A model generated the notes under the pieces. The model was given only the letters and a program-made list of their open reading frames with translations. It was not told the DNA's origin and made no database searches. The position numbers were made by a program, and so were the translations under genes. Of a stretch of 43,634 nucleotides of DNA, positions 8,278 through 16,908 are shown one piece after another. The DNA lies in assembly GCA_016278505.1 (NCBI GenBank), contig JADQBQ010000025.1, positions 1-43,634 on the forward strand. The letters run 5' to 3'. The DNA comes from Clostridiales bacterium (GTDB lineage: Bacteria; Bacillota; Desulfotomaculia; Desulfotomaculales; VENG01). How positions within the stretch are numbered: position 1 is the stretch's first letter; every line of letters begins with the position of its first letter.

Positions 8278-8295
8278 TCGTGAAATTTTTAACTT
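8278..8295. promoter_or_regulatory. Possible Rex operator upstream of rex
   Basis: TCGTGAA-ATTT-TTAACTT has the dyad and 4-base spacer of the Rex consensus TTGTGAA-N4-TTCACAA, matching about 10 of 14 specified bases. It lies 37 bases upstream of the rex start codon in the leader, where a bound repressor could block transcription. Confidence 0.4.
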
Positions 8296-8364
8296 GATGA
8301 CATAAAAAAATACCTTTTAAAAATAAAAAAGCATTTAAGTTCCGAAATTCACATAACTTATGTA

Positions 8365-8394
8365 TTTATACCATTGCTAAGGTTGACCTGTCAA
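8365..8394 (-). promoter_or_regulatory. Sigma-A promoter of rex
   Basis: Minus strand: TTGACA (8389-8394), 18 bases, TATAAA (8365-8370) with a TGG extension before the -10. It points at rex, with a leader of about 120 bases. Confidence 0.75.
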
Positions 8395-8402
8395 TAAGAT
8401 TA

Positions 8403-8445
8403 AAAAAAGCGTGATCAGGGAGTAATCCTGGTCACGCTTTCTTAA
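8403..8445 (-). terminator. Terminator after hydG
   Basis: Minus strand: AAGCGTGACCAGG, a 7-base loop, CCTGATCACGCTT and a T-run, immediately after the hydG stop. Confidence 0.88.
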
Positions 8446-8454
8446 CCCCGTTTA

Positions 8455-9867
8455 TTAAAAATAAAGGTCTCGTTCTCCATTTTCAATGCGTTTGAGTCTG
8501 CCCTCTGTGGCAGAAAGAATTTTAGCATTTGTTATTTCAGCCAGATTATCCTTAATTGTTTGCTCGCCTACTTTTCTGGTTTCTTCCGAGGCATAATCCA
8601 TGAGAAATTCTTTGAAAGTCATAATAGCATTAGGCTGGCAGACATTTTGTATCTCACCGGTTTTAGCCAAAGACATAAATCTGTCCCCAGTACGTCCCTG
8701 TCGGTAGCATGCAGTACAAAAACTGGGAAGATACCCGGAAAGGCAGATACTCCTTAAAACTTCGTCCGGGGTGCGGTGATCTTCAACCTCAAATTGAGCT
8801 GTATTATCTTTACAGTTGCAGTTAGTAGTGTCTTGCTCCCGCTTATAGCCTCCTACTCCGGTACAGGATCCGGCGCTAAATTGTGAGACACCTACAGATA
8901 AAAGACGATCCCGTGTCTCAGGTTTTTCACGTGTGGACATAATGAGACCGGTATAAGGAACAGCGAGCCGGATAATGGCTACTATTTTTTTAAACTCATC
9001 GTCGGATATCATATGCGGGTATTGTTTTAGGTCCATTCCCGCTGCGGGGCGAAGCCTGGGTACGGAAATTGTATGTGGTCCTACCCCGAATGCCTCTTCC
9101 AGGTGTAGTGCGTGCATTAACAGGCCAATGACTTCAAATTTATAATCATAGAGCCCGAATAGTGCCCCTAGGCCAACGTCGTCTATGCCGCCCTCCATAG
9201 CCCTGTCCATGGCCGTGGTATGCCAGTCATAATCTTTCTTGGGGCCGGCAAGGTGTAGTTTAGCGTATGTTTCCCGGTGGTACGTTTCCTGGAACAGAAT
9301 ATACGTACCAATACCGGCTTCTTTAAGTAACCTGTACTCCTCCACGGTGGTAGCGGCAATGTTTACGTTGACCCTGCGTATACTACCGTTCTCTTGTTTT
9401 ACTTCATATATATTCCTAATAGCTTCCACCACGTATTCTATGGGACATTGCTTGGGATGTTCACCCGCTTCCAAGGCCAGTCGCTTGTGGCCCATAGATT
9501 CCAATATGGCTACCTCTTCTTTGATCTCCGGCATAGATAGCTTACGCCTCTCCAGATCATTAGTCCTCTGGTAACCACAGTAAGTACAGCTATTTATACA
9601 ATGATTGCTCAGATAAAGGGGGGCGAATAGGACCACCCGCCGACCGTAAATTTTGTTTTTGATTTCCGATGCCTGTTGATATAAAAGAGCCGTTATTTCC
9701 GGGTCAGAGGTGTGCAGCAAAGCTGCAGTCTCTTCCATGGTAAGGCCCTTTGCCTCGCCGGCCTTACTTATAATCCGGACAATTTCTTTCTTGGGTGTGT
9801 TCTTGGCATCTTCGATAATGGTATTTATCCGTTGTTCATTGATAAAACTTGCGTCATTAAAAGACAA
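8455..9867 (-). CDS. hydG: [FeFe]-hydrogenase maturase HydG (radical SAM tyrosine lyase)
   Basis: 470 residues. The radical SAM motif CINSCTYC (CX3CX2C) begins near residue 94. The C-terminal auxiliary-cluster motif CTACYRQGRTGDRF... reads CX2CX22C, diagnostic of HydG and absent from the related ThiH. HydG cleaves tyrosine to form CO and cyanide on an Fe(Cys) unit for the hydrogenase H-cluster. The start is a TTG at 9867 with AAAGGAAGG 8 bases upstream, overlapping the end of hydE by 11 bases, so translation is likely coupled. No hydrogenase structural gene is in the window, so the maturases act in trans. Confidence 0.97.
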   Translation of the reverse strand: MSFNDASFINEQRINTIIEDAKNTPKKEIVRIISKAGEAKGLTMEETAALLHTSDPEITALLYQQASEIKNKIYGRRVVLFAPLYLSNHCINSCTYCGYQRTNDLERRKLSMPEIKEEVAILESMGHKRLALEAGEHPKQCPIEYVVEAIRNIYEVKQENGSIRRVNVNIAATTVEEYRLLKEAGIGTYILFQETYHRETYAKLHLAGPKKDYDWHTTAMDRAMEGGIDDVGLGALFGLYDYKFEVIGLLMHALHLEEAFGVGPHTISVPRLRPAAGMDLKQYPHMISDDEFKKIVAIIRLAVPYTGLIMSTREKPETRDRLLSVGVSQFSAGSCTGVGGYKREQDTTNCNCKDNTAQFEVEDHRTPDEVLRSICLSGYLPSFCTACYRQGRTGDRFMSLAKTGEIQNVCQPNAIMTFKEFLMDYASEETRKVGEQTIKDNLAEITNAKILSATEGRLKRIENGERDLYF

Positions 9868-10942
9868 TACTAACGCCTTCCTTTCTTATTTGGGTTCTAT
9901 AATTTAATCTGTTTTCCAGTGCGCTGCCTTTTCCTGATGACACCTTTCGCCCCATGCCTTGAACAAGTGCGCTAAGGTTTTCCTGGCCATCAAATAAACT
10001 TTCTTTGCCCGGGTAGATTTGATAATGTCTTCTTAGCTCGGGTGGTGTAATGTTAGGCATAATTACATTAGCGCCACAGCCCAGAGCCATTGCCCTCCCA
10101 CGGTTATCAATTGTTCCCAAGGCGGTGGTAGCCGGAATATTACACCAGGGCAGGGCCAGTCGCGTTAGCGCTACAGCTTTCAGGGTCAAATATAAGTCTC
10201 CCTGAGAGGAGTTTTTCAAAGGCGTGTGCTCACTGGGGATAAAAGGCCCCACCCCCGCCATATCAATATCCAATTCCCGCATCAGTAAAATGTCCTGGGC
10301 CAGCACATCCAGACTTTGCCCGGGCAGACCAACCATATTTCCCGATCCTACTTCAAATCCTTGTTTTTTTAATTCTTTGATGCAATCCAATCTTTTTTCT
10401 AAACTTGTTCCAGGGCGCAGTCTGGCAAAAAGTTCTGGGTCTTTCGTTTCGTGTTTAATTAAATACCTGTCAGCTCCGGCTTCCCGCAGGCACTGATAAA
10501 AGCCGACCTGTTTTTCTCCCAGAGAAAGAGTAATCGCCAGATCATGTTTACCTTTAATGCGCCAAATTAAGTCAGCCAGTGTATCAGCTGAATAGTTAGT
10601 ATCTTCCCCTGACTGCAGTACTATAGTTTTAAACCCCGCCGTTGCGGCTTGATCACAGGCTTTCATAATTTGCTCGGGGGTCATTCTATACCGCCGTAGC
10701 TTTTTATTATCCCTGCGCAGTCCACAATAAAGGCAGTTTTGTAAACAGTGGTTGGAGAATTCAATAATGCCGCGAAAGTGAACCTCATTGCCTACGTACC
10801 GTTGGCGCGTTGCGTCAGCTGTCGAAAAAAGAGTATTCATTTCTTCCGGGTCCGTTGCTTCCAGGAGCGTAACCAGGTCCTCTCGGGCTGGGGTTATTCC
10901 CTCTAAAGTTTTTTCTAAGGCTGCCTTAAAGCTGGTGCGCAT
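9857..10942 (-). CDS. hydE: [FeFe]-hydrogenase maturase HydE (radical SAM)
   Basis: 361 residues, usual size. SNHCLQNCLYCGLRRDN (near residues 67-83) holds the CX3CX2C cluster, and GGEDTNYS-like VLQSGEDTNYS and GNMVGLPGQS follow the HydE pattern. HydE acts on the product of HydG during assembly of the bridging dithiolate-containing diiron unit. Its ATG shares a base with the hydF stop (TAATG), giving tight translational coupling, and GGAGG lies upstream. Confidence 0.96.
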   Translation of the reverse strand: MRTSFKAALEKTLEGITPAREDLVTLLEATDPEEMNTLFSTADATRQRYVGNEVHFRGIIEFSNHCLQNCLYCGLRRDNKKLRRYRMTPEQIMKACDQAATAGFKTIVLQSGEDTNYSADTLADLIWRIKGKHDLAITLSLGEKQVGFYQCLREAGADRYLIKHETKDPELFARLRPGTSLEKRLDCIKELKKQGFEVGSGNMVGLPGQSLDVLAQDILLMRELDIDMAGVGPFIPSEHTPLKNSSQGDLYLTLKAVALTRLALPWCNIPATTALGTIDNRGRAMALGCGANVIMPNITPPELRRHYQIYPGKESLFDGQENLSALVQGMGRKVSSGKGSALENRLNYRTQIRKEGVSIVF

Positions 10943-12207
10943 TAAAGTTCCTCCACTCTCTTATCTGATCCTGCCCTAGGTCGGTATGGTGTTTGATGCA
11001 AAATTTCCAGGGCTTCCGGGAAAGGTGATAAAACCCTTGGCAATATGCCGTGTATATGCGCAATTAATACCCCGTAATTGACAATGGGGATCTGCGCTTT
11101 TTTACATTCCATTACCCGGTACATCATCTCCTGGCGATTAATCATACACGCACCGCAGTGTACTACCAGATCAAACTGGTTTAGATTTTCCGGCAAATTA
11201 ATCCCATTGGCCCAGGTGAAGTTTAGCTTACCGCCTACTTTCTGCTCCAGCCAGTGAGGTATCTTTTGGGTTCCGATATCATCATCAACCCTGTGGTGGG
11301 TACAGGCTTCTGCTACCAGCACCTTAGCACCCGGCTGCAGTTCATCCATCGCCTTAGCACCGGCAACCAGCGTTTCCAGGTCACCTTTATATCTGGCGAA
11401 GAGGATAGAGAAGGATGTTAGTTCTATGCTTGCCGGAATGATTTCCGAAACCATTTTAAAGGCCTGGGAGTCTGTGATCACCATCCTGGGGGGGGAGCTC
11501 ATTTTTTCTATACTTGCCGCTAATTCCGTTTCTTTGCAAACCATAGCCTGTGTATCATGATCTAAAAGGTCGCGCAGCGTTTGCACCTGAGGTAGAATGA
11601 TACGTCCCTTTGGTGCTGCGTTATCAATAGGGATCACCAGTATCACGGTATCCCCGGCGGACAATTTATCTCCTATGATGGCCGGTGCCGTCCAGTCTTT
11701 GGGGGCATGTTTAACGATGCCCTGTTTAAGTTCTTGTAAGCCATAACGGGTTACAGAGCTCACCAGATAGAAAGGAATATCCAGTGAGCGCTGCCAATCT
11801 TCAACTTTAGGATCCAGGTCCAAGTCCTGTTTATTGGCAACTCCCACTACCGGAACACCGTTTTCCGAGGCCAGCCGGGCAATATCCGTTTCATAATGGC
11901 CCGGCTCATTTTCGGGTGCTACCACCAACAGCACCAGGTCAGTTTTCCTTAACACTTCCAGAGTCTTTTTCCTTCTTAATTCACCCAACATACCCTGGTC
12001 GTCAATTCCTGCTGTGTCGATAAGCACCACCGGCCCGATGGGTAGGATCTCCATGGATTTGAATACCGGGTCCGTTGTTGTGCCCGCCACATCCGAAACA
12101 ATAGCCAGGTCCTGGTTGGTTAGCGAGTTGATTAGACTAGATTTACCCACATTTCTTCTACCAAATATAGCTATGTGCAGTCTACTGCCCCTGGGGGTAT
12201 TATTCAT
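10942..12207 (-). CDS. hydF: [FeFe]-hydrogenase maturation GTPase HydF
   Basis: 421 residues. The N-terminal GTPase has the P-loop GRRNVGKSSL (residues 12-21), DTAG and NKQD. The C-terminal domain has the [4Fe-4S] ligands CTHH and HCGACM, fitting the HydF pattern CxHx(n)HCxxC. HydF is the scaffold on which the diiron subcluster is assembled before transfer to apo-hydrogenase. AAGGAGG precedes the ATG; the gene follows the TM1266-like gene by 22 bases. It completes a maturase set regulator-hydF-hydE-hydG transcribed in that order. Confidence 0.97.
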   Translation of the reverse strand: MNNTPRGSRLHIAIFGRRNVGKSSLINSLTNQDLAIVSDVAGTTTDPVFKSMEILPIGPVVLIDTAGIDDQGMLGELRRKKTLEVLRKTDLVLLVVAPENEPGHYETDIARLASENGVPVVGVANKQDLDLDPKVEDWQRSLDIPFYLVSSVTRYGLQELKQGIVKHAPKDWTAPAIIGDKLSAGDTVILVIPIDNAAPKGRIILPQVQTLRDLLDHDTQAMVCKETELAASIEKMSSPPRMVITDSQAFKMVSEIIPASIELTSFSILFARYKGDLETLVAGAKAMDELQPGAKVLVAEACTHHRVDDDIGTQKIPHWLEQKVGGKLNFTWANGINLPENLNQFDLVVHCGACMINRQEMMYRVMECKKAQIPIVNYGVLIAHIHGILPRVLSPFPEALEILHQTPYRPRAGSDKRVEEL

Positions 12208-12229
12208 GCTTAATTGTTACCTCCTTTTA

Positions 12230-12481
12230 CTAATCCTTAGAAACAAGGGCTGATTTTACTTGCACTCCCTTTATGTTTCCCAGTTTCCCTGACATGGCGC
12301 CGATCTCGTCCGTATCACCGTCAATGATTAAGGAGATAACGGAAACCTTTCTCTCCCGGTAGGGAATCCCCATCCGGCCTACTATTAAATGCGAGTATTC
12401 CCCTAAAATCTGATTGATGCGTGCAGCGGCATGACCGCGGTCTTCCACTACAATTCCGATAACTCCAATGCGCTGGGACAT
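12230..12481 (-). CDS. TM1266-type iron-only hydrogenase system regulator (ACT-like fold)
   Basis: 83 residues. RIGVIGIVVEDR...NQILGEYSHLIVGRMGIPYRER and VISLIIDGDTDEIGAMSGKLG match the small ferredoxin-like/ACT-fold family named after TM1266, usually found beside hydEFG genes. The family is presumed regulatory; no DNA-binding helix is visible in this short protein and no ligand is known. The ribosome site AAGGAGTG is good. It is the first gene of the hyd maturation operon. Confidence 0.85.
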   Translation of the reverse strand: MSQRIGVIGIVVEDRGHAAARINQILGEYSHLIVGRMGIPYRERKVSVISLIIDGDTDEIGAMSGKLGNIKGVQVKSALVSKD

Positions 12482-12514
12482 ATCTCTATCACTCCTTAAG
12501 AGATCCTAAAGTAT

Positions 12515-12555
12515 AAAAAAAGCCTGCTTTTTCCATACGAAAAAAGCAGGCCTTA
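12515..12555 (-). terminator. Terminator between the NuoE-like gene and the hyd operon
   Basis: Minus strand: GCCTGCTTTTTTC, a short loop, GAAAAAGCAGGC and seven T. The stem is perfect over at least 11 pairs. It separates the two transcription units. Confidence 0.92.
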
Positions 12556-12680
12556 CCTGTCATACTCATGGTAATGCCTCCCCTATAATTCCGGTCTACA
12601 ACCTTTTTCGCAGGGAGTTCATAATTAAATTTTGTTTCCCTTCACCCAGTTTTACACCGAAGTGTCAGGATTATCACAGT

Positions 12681-13202
12681 CTATTCATTAAACTTGGCAA
12701 GTATTTTGGGAATTTTCTCCGGTTTCACCTGGGGATAAATTTCACCGTCCACGGTTAAAACCGAACCCAGTGCGCATGCACCGACGCAGCGCACTACATC
12801 CAAAGAAAACTGCCGGTCAGGGGTTGTATCCCCCGGCTCTATGTTCAGTTCGCGGCAAAGTCGGTCCAGTACCTCATTTGCCCCCTTTATATAGCAGGAA
12901 GTGCCCTTACAAACACATATTTTGTGCTTGGCATCATTTTCCCCATTAATCTCCTCACCGGTTTTGATTTGTAGCCCGGGATAAACGGATGCTACTGCGT
13001 GCACATCTACCGGCGGTATTTCCAGCCCGGCTGCAATATAGTCCAACAGCTCTTCGGGCAGGTGCCCCAGAAGCGAATGTGCTTCTTCAAGAACACGTAT
13101 TAAGGCATCCGGGCGTCCTTTATGCTCCTCAATGACCGCGTCAATAGAAGTACATTGTCCCTCGTCCTCTTGTTGATGATTATGTCTTCTTTCGTGGTCC
13201 AT
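12681..13202 (-). CDS. Stand-alone NuoE/HydC-like [2Fe-2S] thioredoxin-fold protein
   Basis: 173 residues. The C-terminal half has CKGTSCYIKGA (CX4C) and later CVGACALG (CX3C), the four ligands of the NuoE-type [2Fe-2S] cluster; the N-terminal half (VIEEHKGRPDALIRVLEEAH) is the usual helical part. The first 20 residues are an unusual His/Glu-rich tail (HERRHNHQQEDE). Such subunits belong to NADH-linked bifurcating hydrogenases, formate dehydrogenases or Complex I, but here no NuoF or NuoG partner is adjacent. It precedes the hyd maturation genes, separated by a terminator, so a link to an [FeFe]-hydrogenase is reasonable but inferred. Confidence 0.85.
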   Translation of the reverse strand: MDHERRHNHQQEDEGQCTSIDAVIEEHKGRPDALIRVLEEAHSLLGHLPEELLDYIAAGLEIPPVDVHAVASVYPGLQIKTGEEINGENDAKHKICVCKGTSCYIKGANEVLDRLCRELNIEPGDTTPDRQFSLDVVRCVGACALGSVLTVDGEIYPQVKPEKIPKILAKFNE

Positions 13203-13306
13203 GCAATACCTCCTGCCGTCAGCAGGTAAAAAATGTTGGATTATGTTACTTGGGGAACATTATATCGCTAATTTTCGAAGATAACAAGCCTTAATAAATC
13301 AGGTTT

Positions 13307-13615
13307 TGGCTAGCTGCTCGATTCAATTCATTCACTCAGCGCAAAAGGCAGGTTTGTCATCGCCGGCCGGCCTTTTGCCGGCCAGGGCCTGGTAGCTTAA
13401 CCTGCCTTTTGCGCCCGCTCATTCATTCATCTCGCAGGCCAGGCTAAGGCTCAGCCGGACGCTCCAGCTGGATTACCCGCCCCATTCGCCGTCCTGGCTC
13501 AGGGGGCGGCCTCGCACGTCCTGTGCTCGGTCCCGCTTCCGCTTACCGGCTTTGCCAGGCCTGGCTAGCTGCTCGATTCAATTCATTCGCTCAGCGCAAA
13601 AGGCAGGTTTGTCAT
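13307..13615. repeat. GC-rich structured intergenic repeat flanked by 54-bp direct repeats
   Basis: The 435-base gap between the NuoE-like gene and hemL holds two 54-base direct repeats with one mismatch (13307-13360 and 13562-13615). Between them the DNA is strikingly GC-rich. GCGCAAAAGGCAGGTT (13339-13354) is inverted exactly at 13399-13414, enclosing a GGCCGGC/GCCGGCC hairpin (13365-13383). On the minus strand, CCGCCCC/GGGGCGG (13503-13509 with 13477-13483) encloses the hairpin GCC-AGGAC-GGC (13488-13498), and a neighbouring hairpin reads GCAC-AGGAC-GTGC (13514-13526). There is no coding frame. It is either a multicopy repeat or a structured RNA. Nothing else is seen in 13203-13306. Confidence 0.7.
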
Positions 13616-13637
13616 TAGCCTCGGCTTATTTAAGAAA

Positions 13638-14933
13638 TTATGATAAACTTTTTAAGGTGTTCTTAGCAGCATCAATTGTTTTTTCAATATGTTTCTGGGT
13701 GTGGGCCAGGGAAACAAAGACAGATTCAAATTGAGATGGTGCCAGGTAGATTCCCTGCTGCAGCATGGCTTTATAATAATCAGAAAAAGCCTCTGTGTTT
13801 GATGAACAGGCCGTGTCAAAATTGTGCACCGGACCGCGGGTAAAGTACGAGCACACCATGGAGCCAACTCTGTTTACAGTGGCTGGGAAGTCTGCTTCCC
13901 TGGCCGCCTCTTCCAGGCCACGGGCAAGTTGTGCGGCCTTCGCTTCCAGTTCTTGATAGATACCTTTTCTTTTAAGAATTCTTAAGGTAGCCAGTCCGGC
14001 AGTCACTGCCAGAGGGTTCCCCGCCAGTGTTCCTGCCTGGTATACGGGCCCTACGGGTGATATGTATTCCATGATGGACTTTTTGCCCCCGTAAGCACCT
14101 ACAGGCAATCCCCCGCCAATAATCTTACCCAGGCAGGTCAGGTCGGGGTCAATGCCATATAGACTTTGTGCGCCGCCGTAACTTACCCGGAAACCCGTCA
14201 TAACTTCGTCAAATATCAAAACCGTCCCGTACTGCAGTGTAATTTTACGCAGCCCTTCCAAGAATCCAGGTGCCGGCGGTACCACACCCATGTTACCGGC
14301 GACAGGCTCCACAATTACCGCTGCTATATTGGGCCCTTCCTGCTCAAATATCCGCCGGCAAGCCTCTATGTCATTGAAGGGAGCGTTAATAGTGTTTTCA
14401 GCGGTAGTTTCAGGAACACCGGGGCTGGTAGGAACGCCGGTGGTCAGCGCGCCTGATCCAGCCTTAATCAGCAGAAAGTCAGCGTGCCCGTGGTAACACC
14501 CTTCAAATTTTACGATCTTGTTCCTCCCCGTGTATCCACGGGCCAGCCGCAGTGCGCTCATGGTTGCCTCGGTGCCGGAGTTTACAAGACGCACCATGTC
14601 CATGGAAGGAACGGCCTGTGTAATCTCGTTGGCGAGCTGGGTTTCCAGTTCGGTGGGCGTTCCAAAGCTGGTTCCTTTCTCCAGGCACTTGGCCAGTGCC
14701 TCCACCACTTCAGGATGCCGGTGGCCAAGGATAAGGGGGCCCCAGGAGGCCACATAATCTACGTAATTGTTGCCGTCCGCATCATAGATCAAAGCACCTT
14801 CCCCTTTTTCCATAAAAAGAGGCCCCATATCTTTGATGGAAGAAAAGGCACGAACGGGACTGTTTACGCCGCCTGGGATGACTTCCTTGGCCTGTGCGAA
14901 AAGCTCCTGTGACTTGGTAAAACTTTTGGACAC
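13638..14933 (-). CDS. hemL: Glutamate-1-semialdehyde 2,1-aminomutase
   Basis: 431 residues. [48 protein letters not shown] and the PLP-lysine region [16 protein letters not shown] are all present in order, as in class III aminotransferases of the HemL type. It forms 5-aminolevulinate from glutamate 1-semialdehyde, the HemA product. The start is a GTG with TAGGAGTGG upstream. It is the last gene of the heme operon, 29 bases after ahbB. Confidence 0.97.
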   Translation of the reverse strand: MSKSFTKSQELFAQAKEVIPGGVNSPVRAFSSIKDMGPLFMEKGEGALIYDADGNNYVDYVASWGPLILGHRHPEVVEALAKCLEKGTSFGTPTELETQLANEITQAVPSMDMVRLVNSGTEATMSALRLARGYTGRNKIVKFEGCYHGHADFLLIKAGSGALTTGVPTSPGVPETTAENTINAPFNDIEACRRIFEQEGPNIAAVIVEPVAGNMGVVPPAPGFLEGLRKITLQYGTVLIFDEVMTGFRVSYGGAQSLYGIDPDLTCLGKIIGGGLPVGAYGGKKSIMEYISPVGPVYQAGTLAGNPLAVTAGLATLRILKRKGIYQELEAKAAQLARGLEEAAREADFPATVNRVGSMVCSYFTRGPVHNFDTACSSNTEAFSDYYKAMLQQGIYLAPSQFESVFVSLAHTQKHIEKTIDAAKNTLKSLS

Positions 14934-14962
14934 TTTACCACTCCTAAAAAAAGATTTACAAA

Positions 14963-15433
14963 TTAATCCTCAAAATACTTCATGCTGCTCTTTTTTAATT
15001 CTCTGGTACTGAAGACCGGTTTATAATTATGGTACCCTGTTTTCTGTGCGATAGCCCCGGCTTTTTCCTCGCATTCAGCGCGGGTTTTGCCGTGTACTAC
15101 GGTAAATAGTTTATAAGGCCAGCCCGGATGGGTAGGGCGTTGATAGCAGTGACTGACTTCGGGAAATTGGGCCATTGTTTTACCAGCCTCTTCTACTTGG
15201 TCATCGGGTATGTCCCAGACAACCATGGCGTTGGCGGTATAGCCCAGATTTTGATGCCTTACCGTGGCGCCGAACCTGCGTAAAATACCCCTTTGCCTGA
15301 ACTCCTCTATCTTGTCTAATAGTTCCTGTTCCTCCATGCCCAGCCTGCGGGCCATTTGCTCAAAAGGCCTTTTCACCAGAGGTATGTTGTTTTGTAATTC
15401 CTTGACAATTTTCTTTTCTTGTTCTGTTAACAT
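14963..15433 (-). CDS. ahbB: Siroheme decarboxylase subunit AhbB
   Basis: 156 residues of the Lrp/AsnC-like NirD/AhbAB family. An N-terminal helix-turn-helix part ([21 protein letters not shown]) is followed by [21 protein letters not shown] and the pocket segment [21 protein letters not shown]. With AhbA it removes two acetate carboxylates of siroheme to give 12,18-didecarboxysiroheme. The assignment to B rather than A rests on the WPYKLFT segment as I recall it. The ATG lies inside the end of ahbA (7-base overlap), so the subunits are probably made at equal levels. Confidence 0.88.
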   Translation of the reverse strand: MLTEQEKKIVKELQNNIPLVKRPFEQMARRLGMEEQELLDKIEEFRQRGILRRFGATVRHQNLGYTANAMVVWDIPDDQVEEAGKTMAQFPEVSHCYQRPTHPGWPYKLFTVVHGKTRAECEEKAGAIAQKTGYHNYKPVFSTRELKKSSMKYFED

Positions 15434-15897
15434 TTACTCTCTCCCGCTACTTTAAAGTTTACTTTAATTTTGAAAATGCGGCTGGCAGGAAGGCTTAATA
15501 TCTCTTCAATTTTAGTTCTTTCGCGAATTTCACCCAATATTTGGTCAATTCTCTCCGTGGACTCGGCTAAAAGGGTAAACCACATATTATATTCGTGGTC
15601 GCGTAAATAATTATGGGTAATGCCGGAGTACTCATTAATTACTTCAGCCACTGACTCTATTCTATCCTCCGGCACCTTTAAAGCGCACAGTGTTCCTGTA
15701 TATCCCACCTGGCGGGAATCAAAAATCCCCCCCAGCCTGCGAATAACTCCTGCGTCAATCATTGCCCGCAGTCTGTTGATTACTTCTTCTTCCATTATAC
15801 CCAGTTGGTTTGCTAAATCCTTGTATGGCTCAGGTACAACAGGGAAGCCGTGCTGAATTTTGTTCAATAACTCTCTGTTCAGATTATCCAAGTGCAT
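15427..15897 (-). CDS. ahbA: Siroheme decarboxylase subunit AhbA
   Basis: 156 residues from the ATG at 15897. It has the same two-part fold as AhbB: a helix-turn-helix region (PYKDLANQLGIMEEEVINRLRAM), then IRRLGGIFDSRQVGYTG and the characteristic ITHNYLRDHEYNMWFTL. The open frame extends 200 bases further up, but that part is out of frame with and inside ahbD. The chosen ATG has GGGAGAAAGG upstream and lies one base after the ahbD stop. It works as a heterodimer with AhbB on siroheme, the product of the CobA and dehydrogenase steps encoded upstream. Confidence 0.88.
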   Translation of the reverse strand: MHLDNLNRELLNKIQHGFPVVPEPYKDLANQLGIMEEEVINRLRAMIDAGVIRRLGGIFDSRQVGYTGTLCALKVPEDRIESVAEVINEYSGITHNYLRDHEYNMWFTLLAESTERIDQILGEIRERTKIEEILSLPASRIFKIKVNFKVAGESKC

Positions 15898-15898
15898 A

Positions 15899-16891
15899 TC
15901 AATATCCCTTTCTCCCGTGGTAAAGGCACCAAGGTTCTTCTGCCATGTAGTCGTTATGATAGTAGTATGCCCTTGCTCTGCAGCCGCCGCATACTTTTTT
16001 ATAGCCGCAGGAACCACACCCTCCTTGATAATCCAAGGAGCGCAGCTTATCAAATACCTCATTTTGCTCCCAAATTTCGCTAAAAGGCGTGTTGCGTACA
16101 TTGCCTACAGGAACCTCCAGATATGCGCAGGGCTGAACGTCTCCCACCGGGTTGATGATGCAATAGGAAATCCCCGCTAAACAACCCCTGGTGAAACGCA
16201 AATTAAGTCCCATTTGCTCCGCAATGCGCATAAATTGAGGCGCACAGGTTGGTTTTACTTCAATATCAACTTCCTGCTGTTTTTGCATTAGCCGTTTGAT
16301 CAGACTCTCATACTGGCAGGCCCGCAGGCTTTCCTCTTCAATGTCAACAGCCCTGCCGGTGGGCACCAGGAAAAATACGTGATGGCCACGTGCACCTTCT
16401 GCTACTGCAAAATCAGTCAGTGTTTCCACCTCATCATAGTTCCATTCCATGACTGTGGTGTGAATCTGGAAAGGGAGGTCTATCTGCCTGCAGGCTCTCA
16501 TTCCTGCCACGGCTTGTTCCCAACAGCCAGGAACAGCTCTAAATTTATCGTGCCCGGCTGCATCGGTGCTGTCTAAGCTGATACCTACCGCCATCAGTCC
16601 TGCTGCTTTAAGTTTACGAGCTACCTCGGGGGTGATAAGAGTCCCGTTGGTGCCCAGTACCGGGCGAAGTCCTGTTTGCGCAGCGTGAGTGATCAATTGG
16701 TAAATATCCTGCCGCATGAGAGGTTCTCCGCCGCTGAAAATCATTATTTTAAAGCCGGCTTTGGCTATTTCATCGATGAGATTTATCGCTTCTTCGGTGT
16801 TCAGTTCGTCTTGGGCACGAATCCCTGCATCACGGTAGCAATGCTGGCAGTATAAGTTGCATTGATTGGTAGTGTTCCAGGATACCAGCAT
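15899..16891 (-). CDS. ahbD: Radical SAM/SPASM heme synthase AhbD (NirJ2-like)
   Basis: 330 residues from the ATG at 16891. CNLYCQHCYRDAG (CX3CX2C) near the N-terminus binds the SAM cluster; GGEPLMR and GTNGTLI follow. The C-terminal SPASM-type segment has CGSCGYKKVCGGCRARAYYY, for an auxiliary cluster. In the Ahb pathway AhbD converts the two propionates of iron-coproporphyrin III to vinyl groups, giving heme b. I assign D rather than C because the sister gene 17914-19089 has the AhbC-type N-terminus. The start is supported by GAAGGGA upstream; a TTG at 16930 would overlap hemB and lacks a ribosome site. Confidence 0.88.
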   Translation of the reverse strand: MLVSWNTTNQCNLYCQHCYRDAGIRAQDELNTEEAINLIDEIAKAGFKIMIFSGGEPLMRQDIYQLITHAAQTGLRPVLGTNGTLITPEVARKLKAAGLMAVGISLDSTDAAGHDKFRAVPGCWEQAVAGMRACRQIDLPFQIHTTVMEWNYDEVETLTDFAVAEGARGHHVFFLVPTGRAVDIEEESLRACQYESLIKRLMQKQQEVDIEVKPTCAPQFMRIAEQMGLNLRFTRGCLAGISYCIINPVGDVQPCAYLEVPVGNVRNTPFSEIWEQNEVFDKLRSLDYQGGCGSCGYKKVCGGCRARAYYYHNDYMAEEPWCLYHGRKGY

Positions 16892-16908
16892 GATATCAAT
16901 CCCTTCTA

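Noticed and set aside
15898-16101. N-terminal extension of AhbA
   Set aside because: It would be coded inside ahbD in another frame and is not part of the family; the ATG at 15897 has a good ribosome site.
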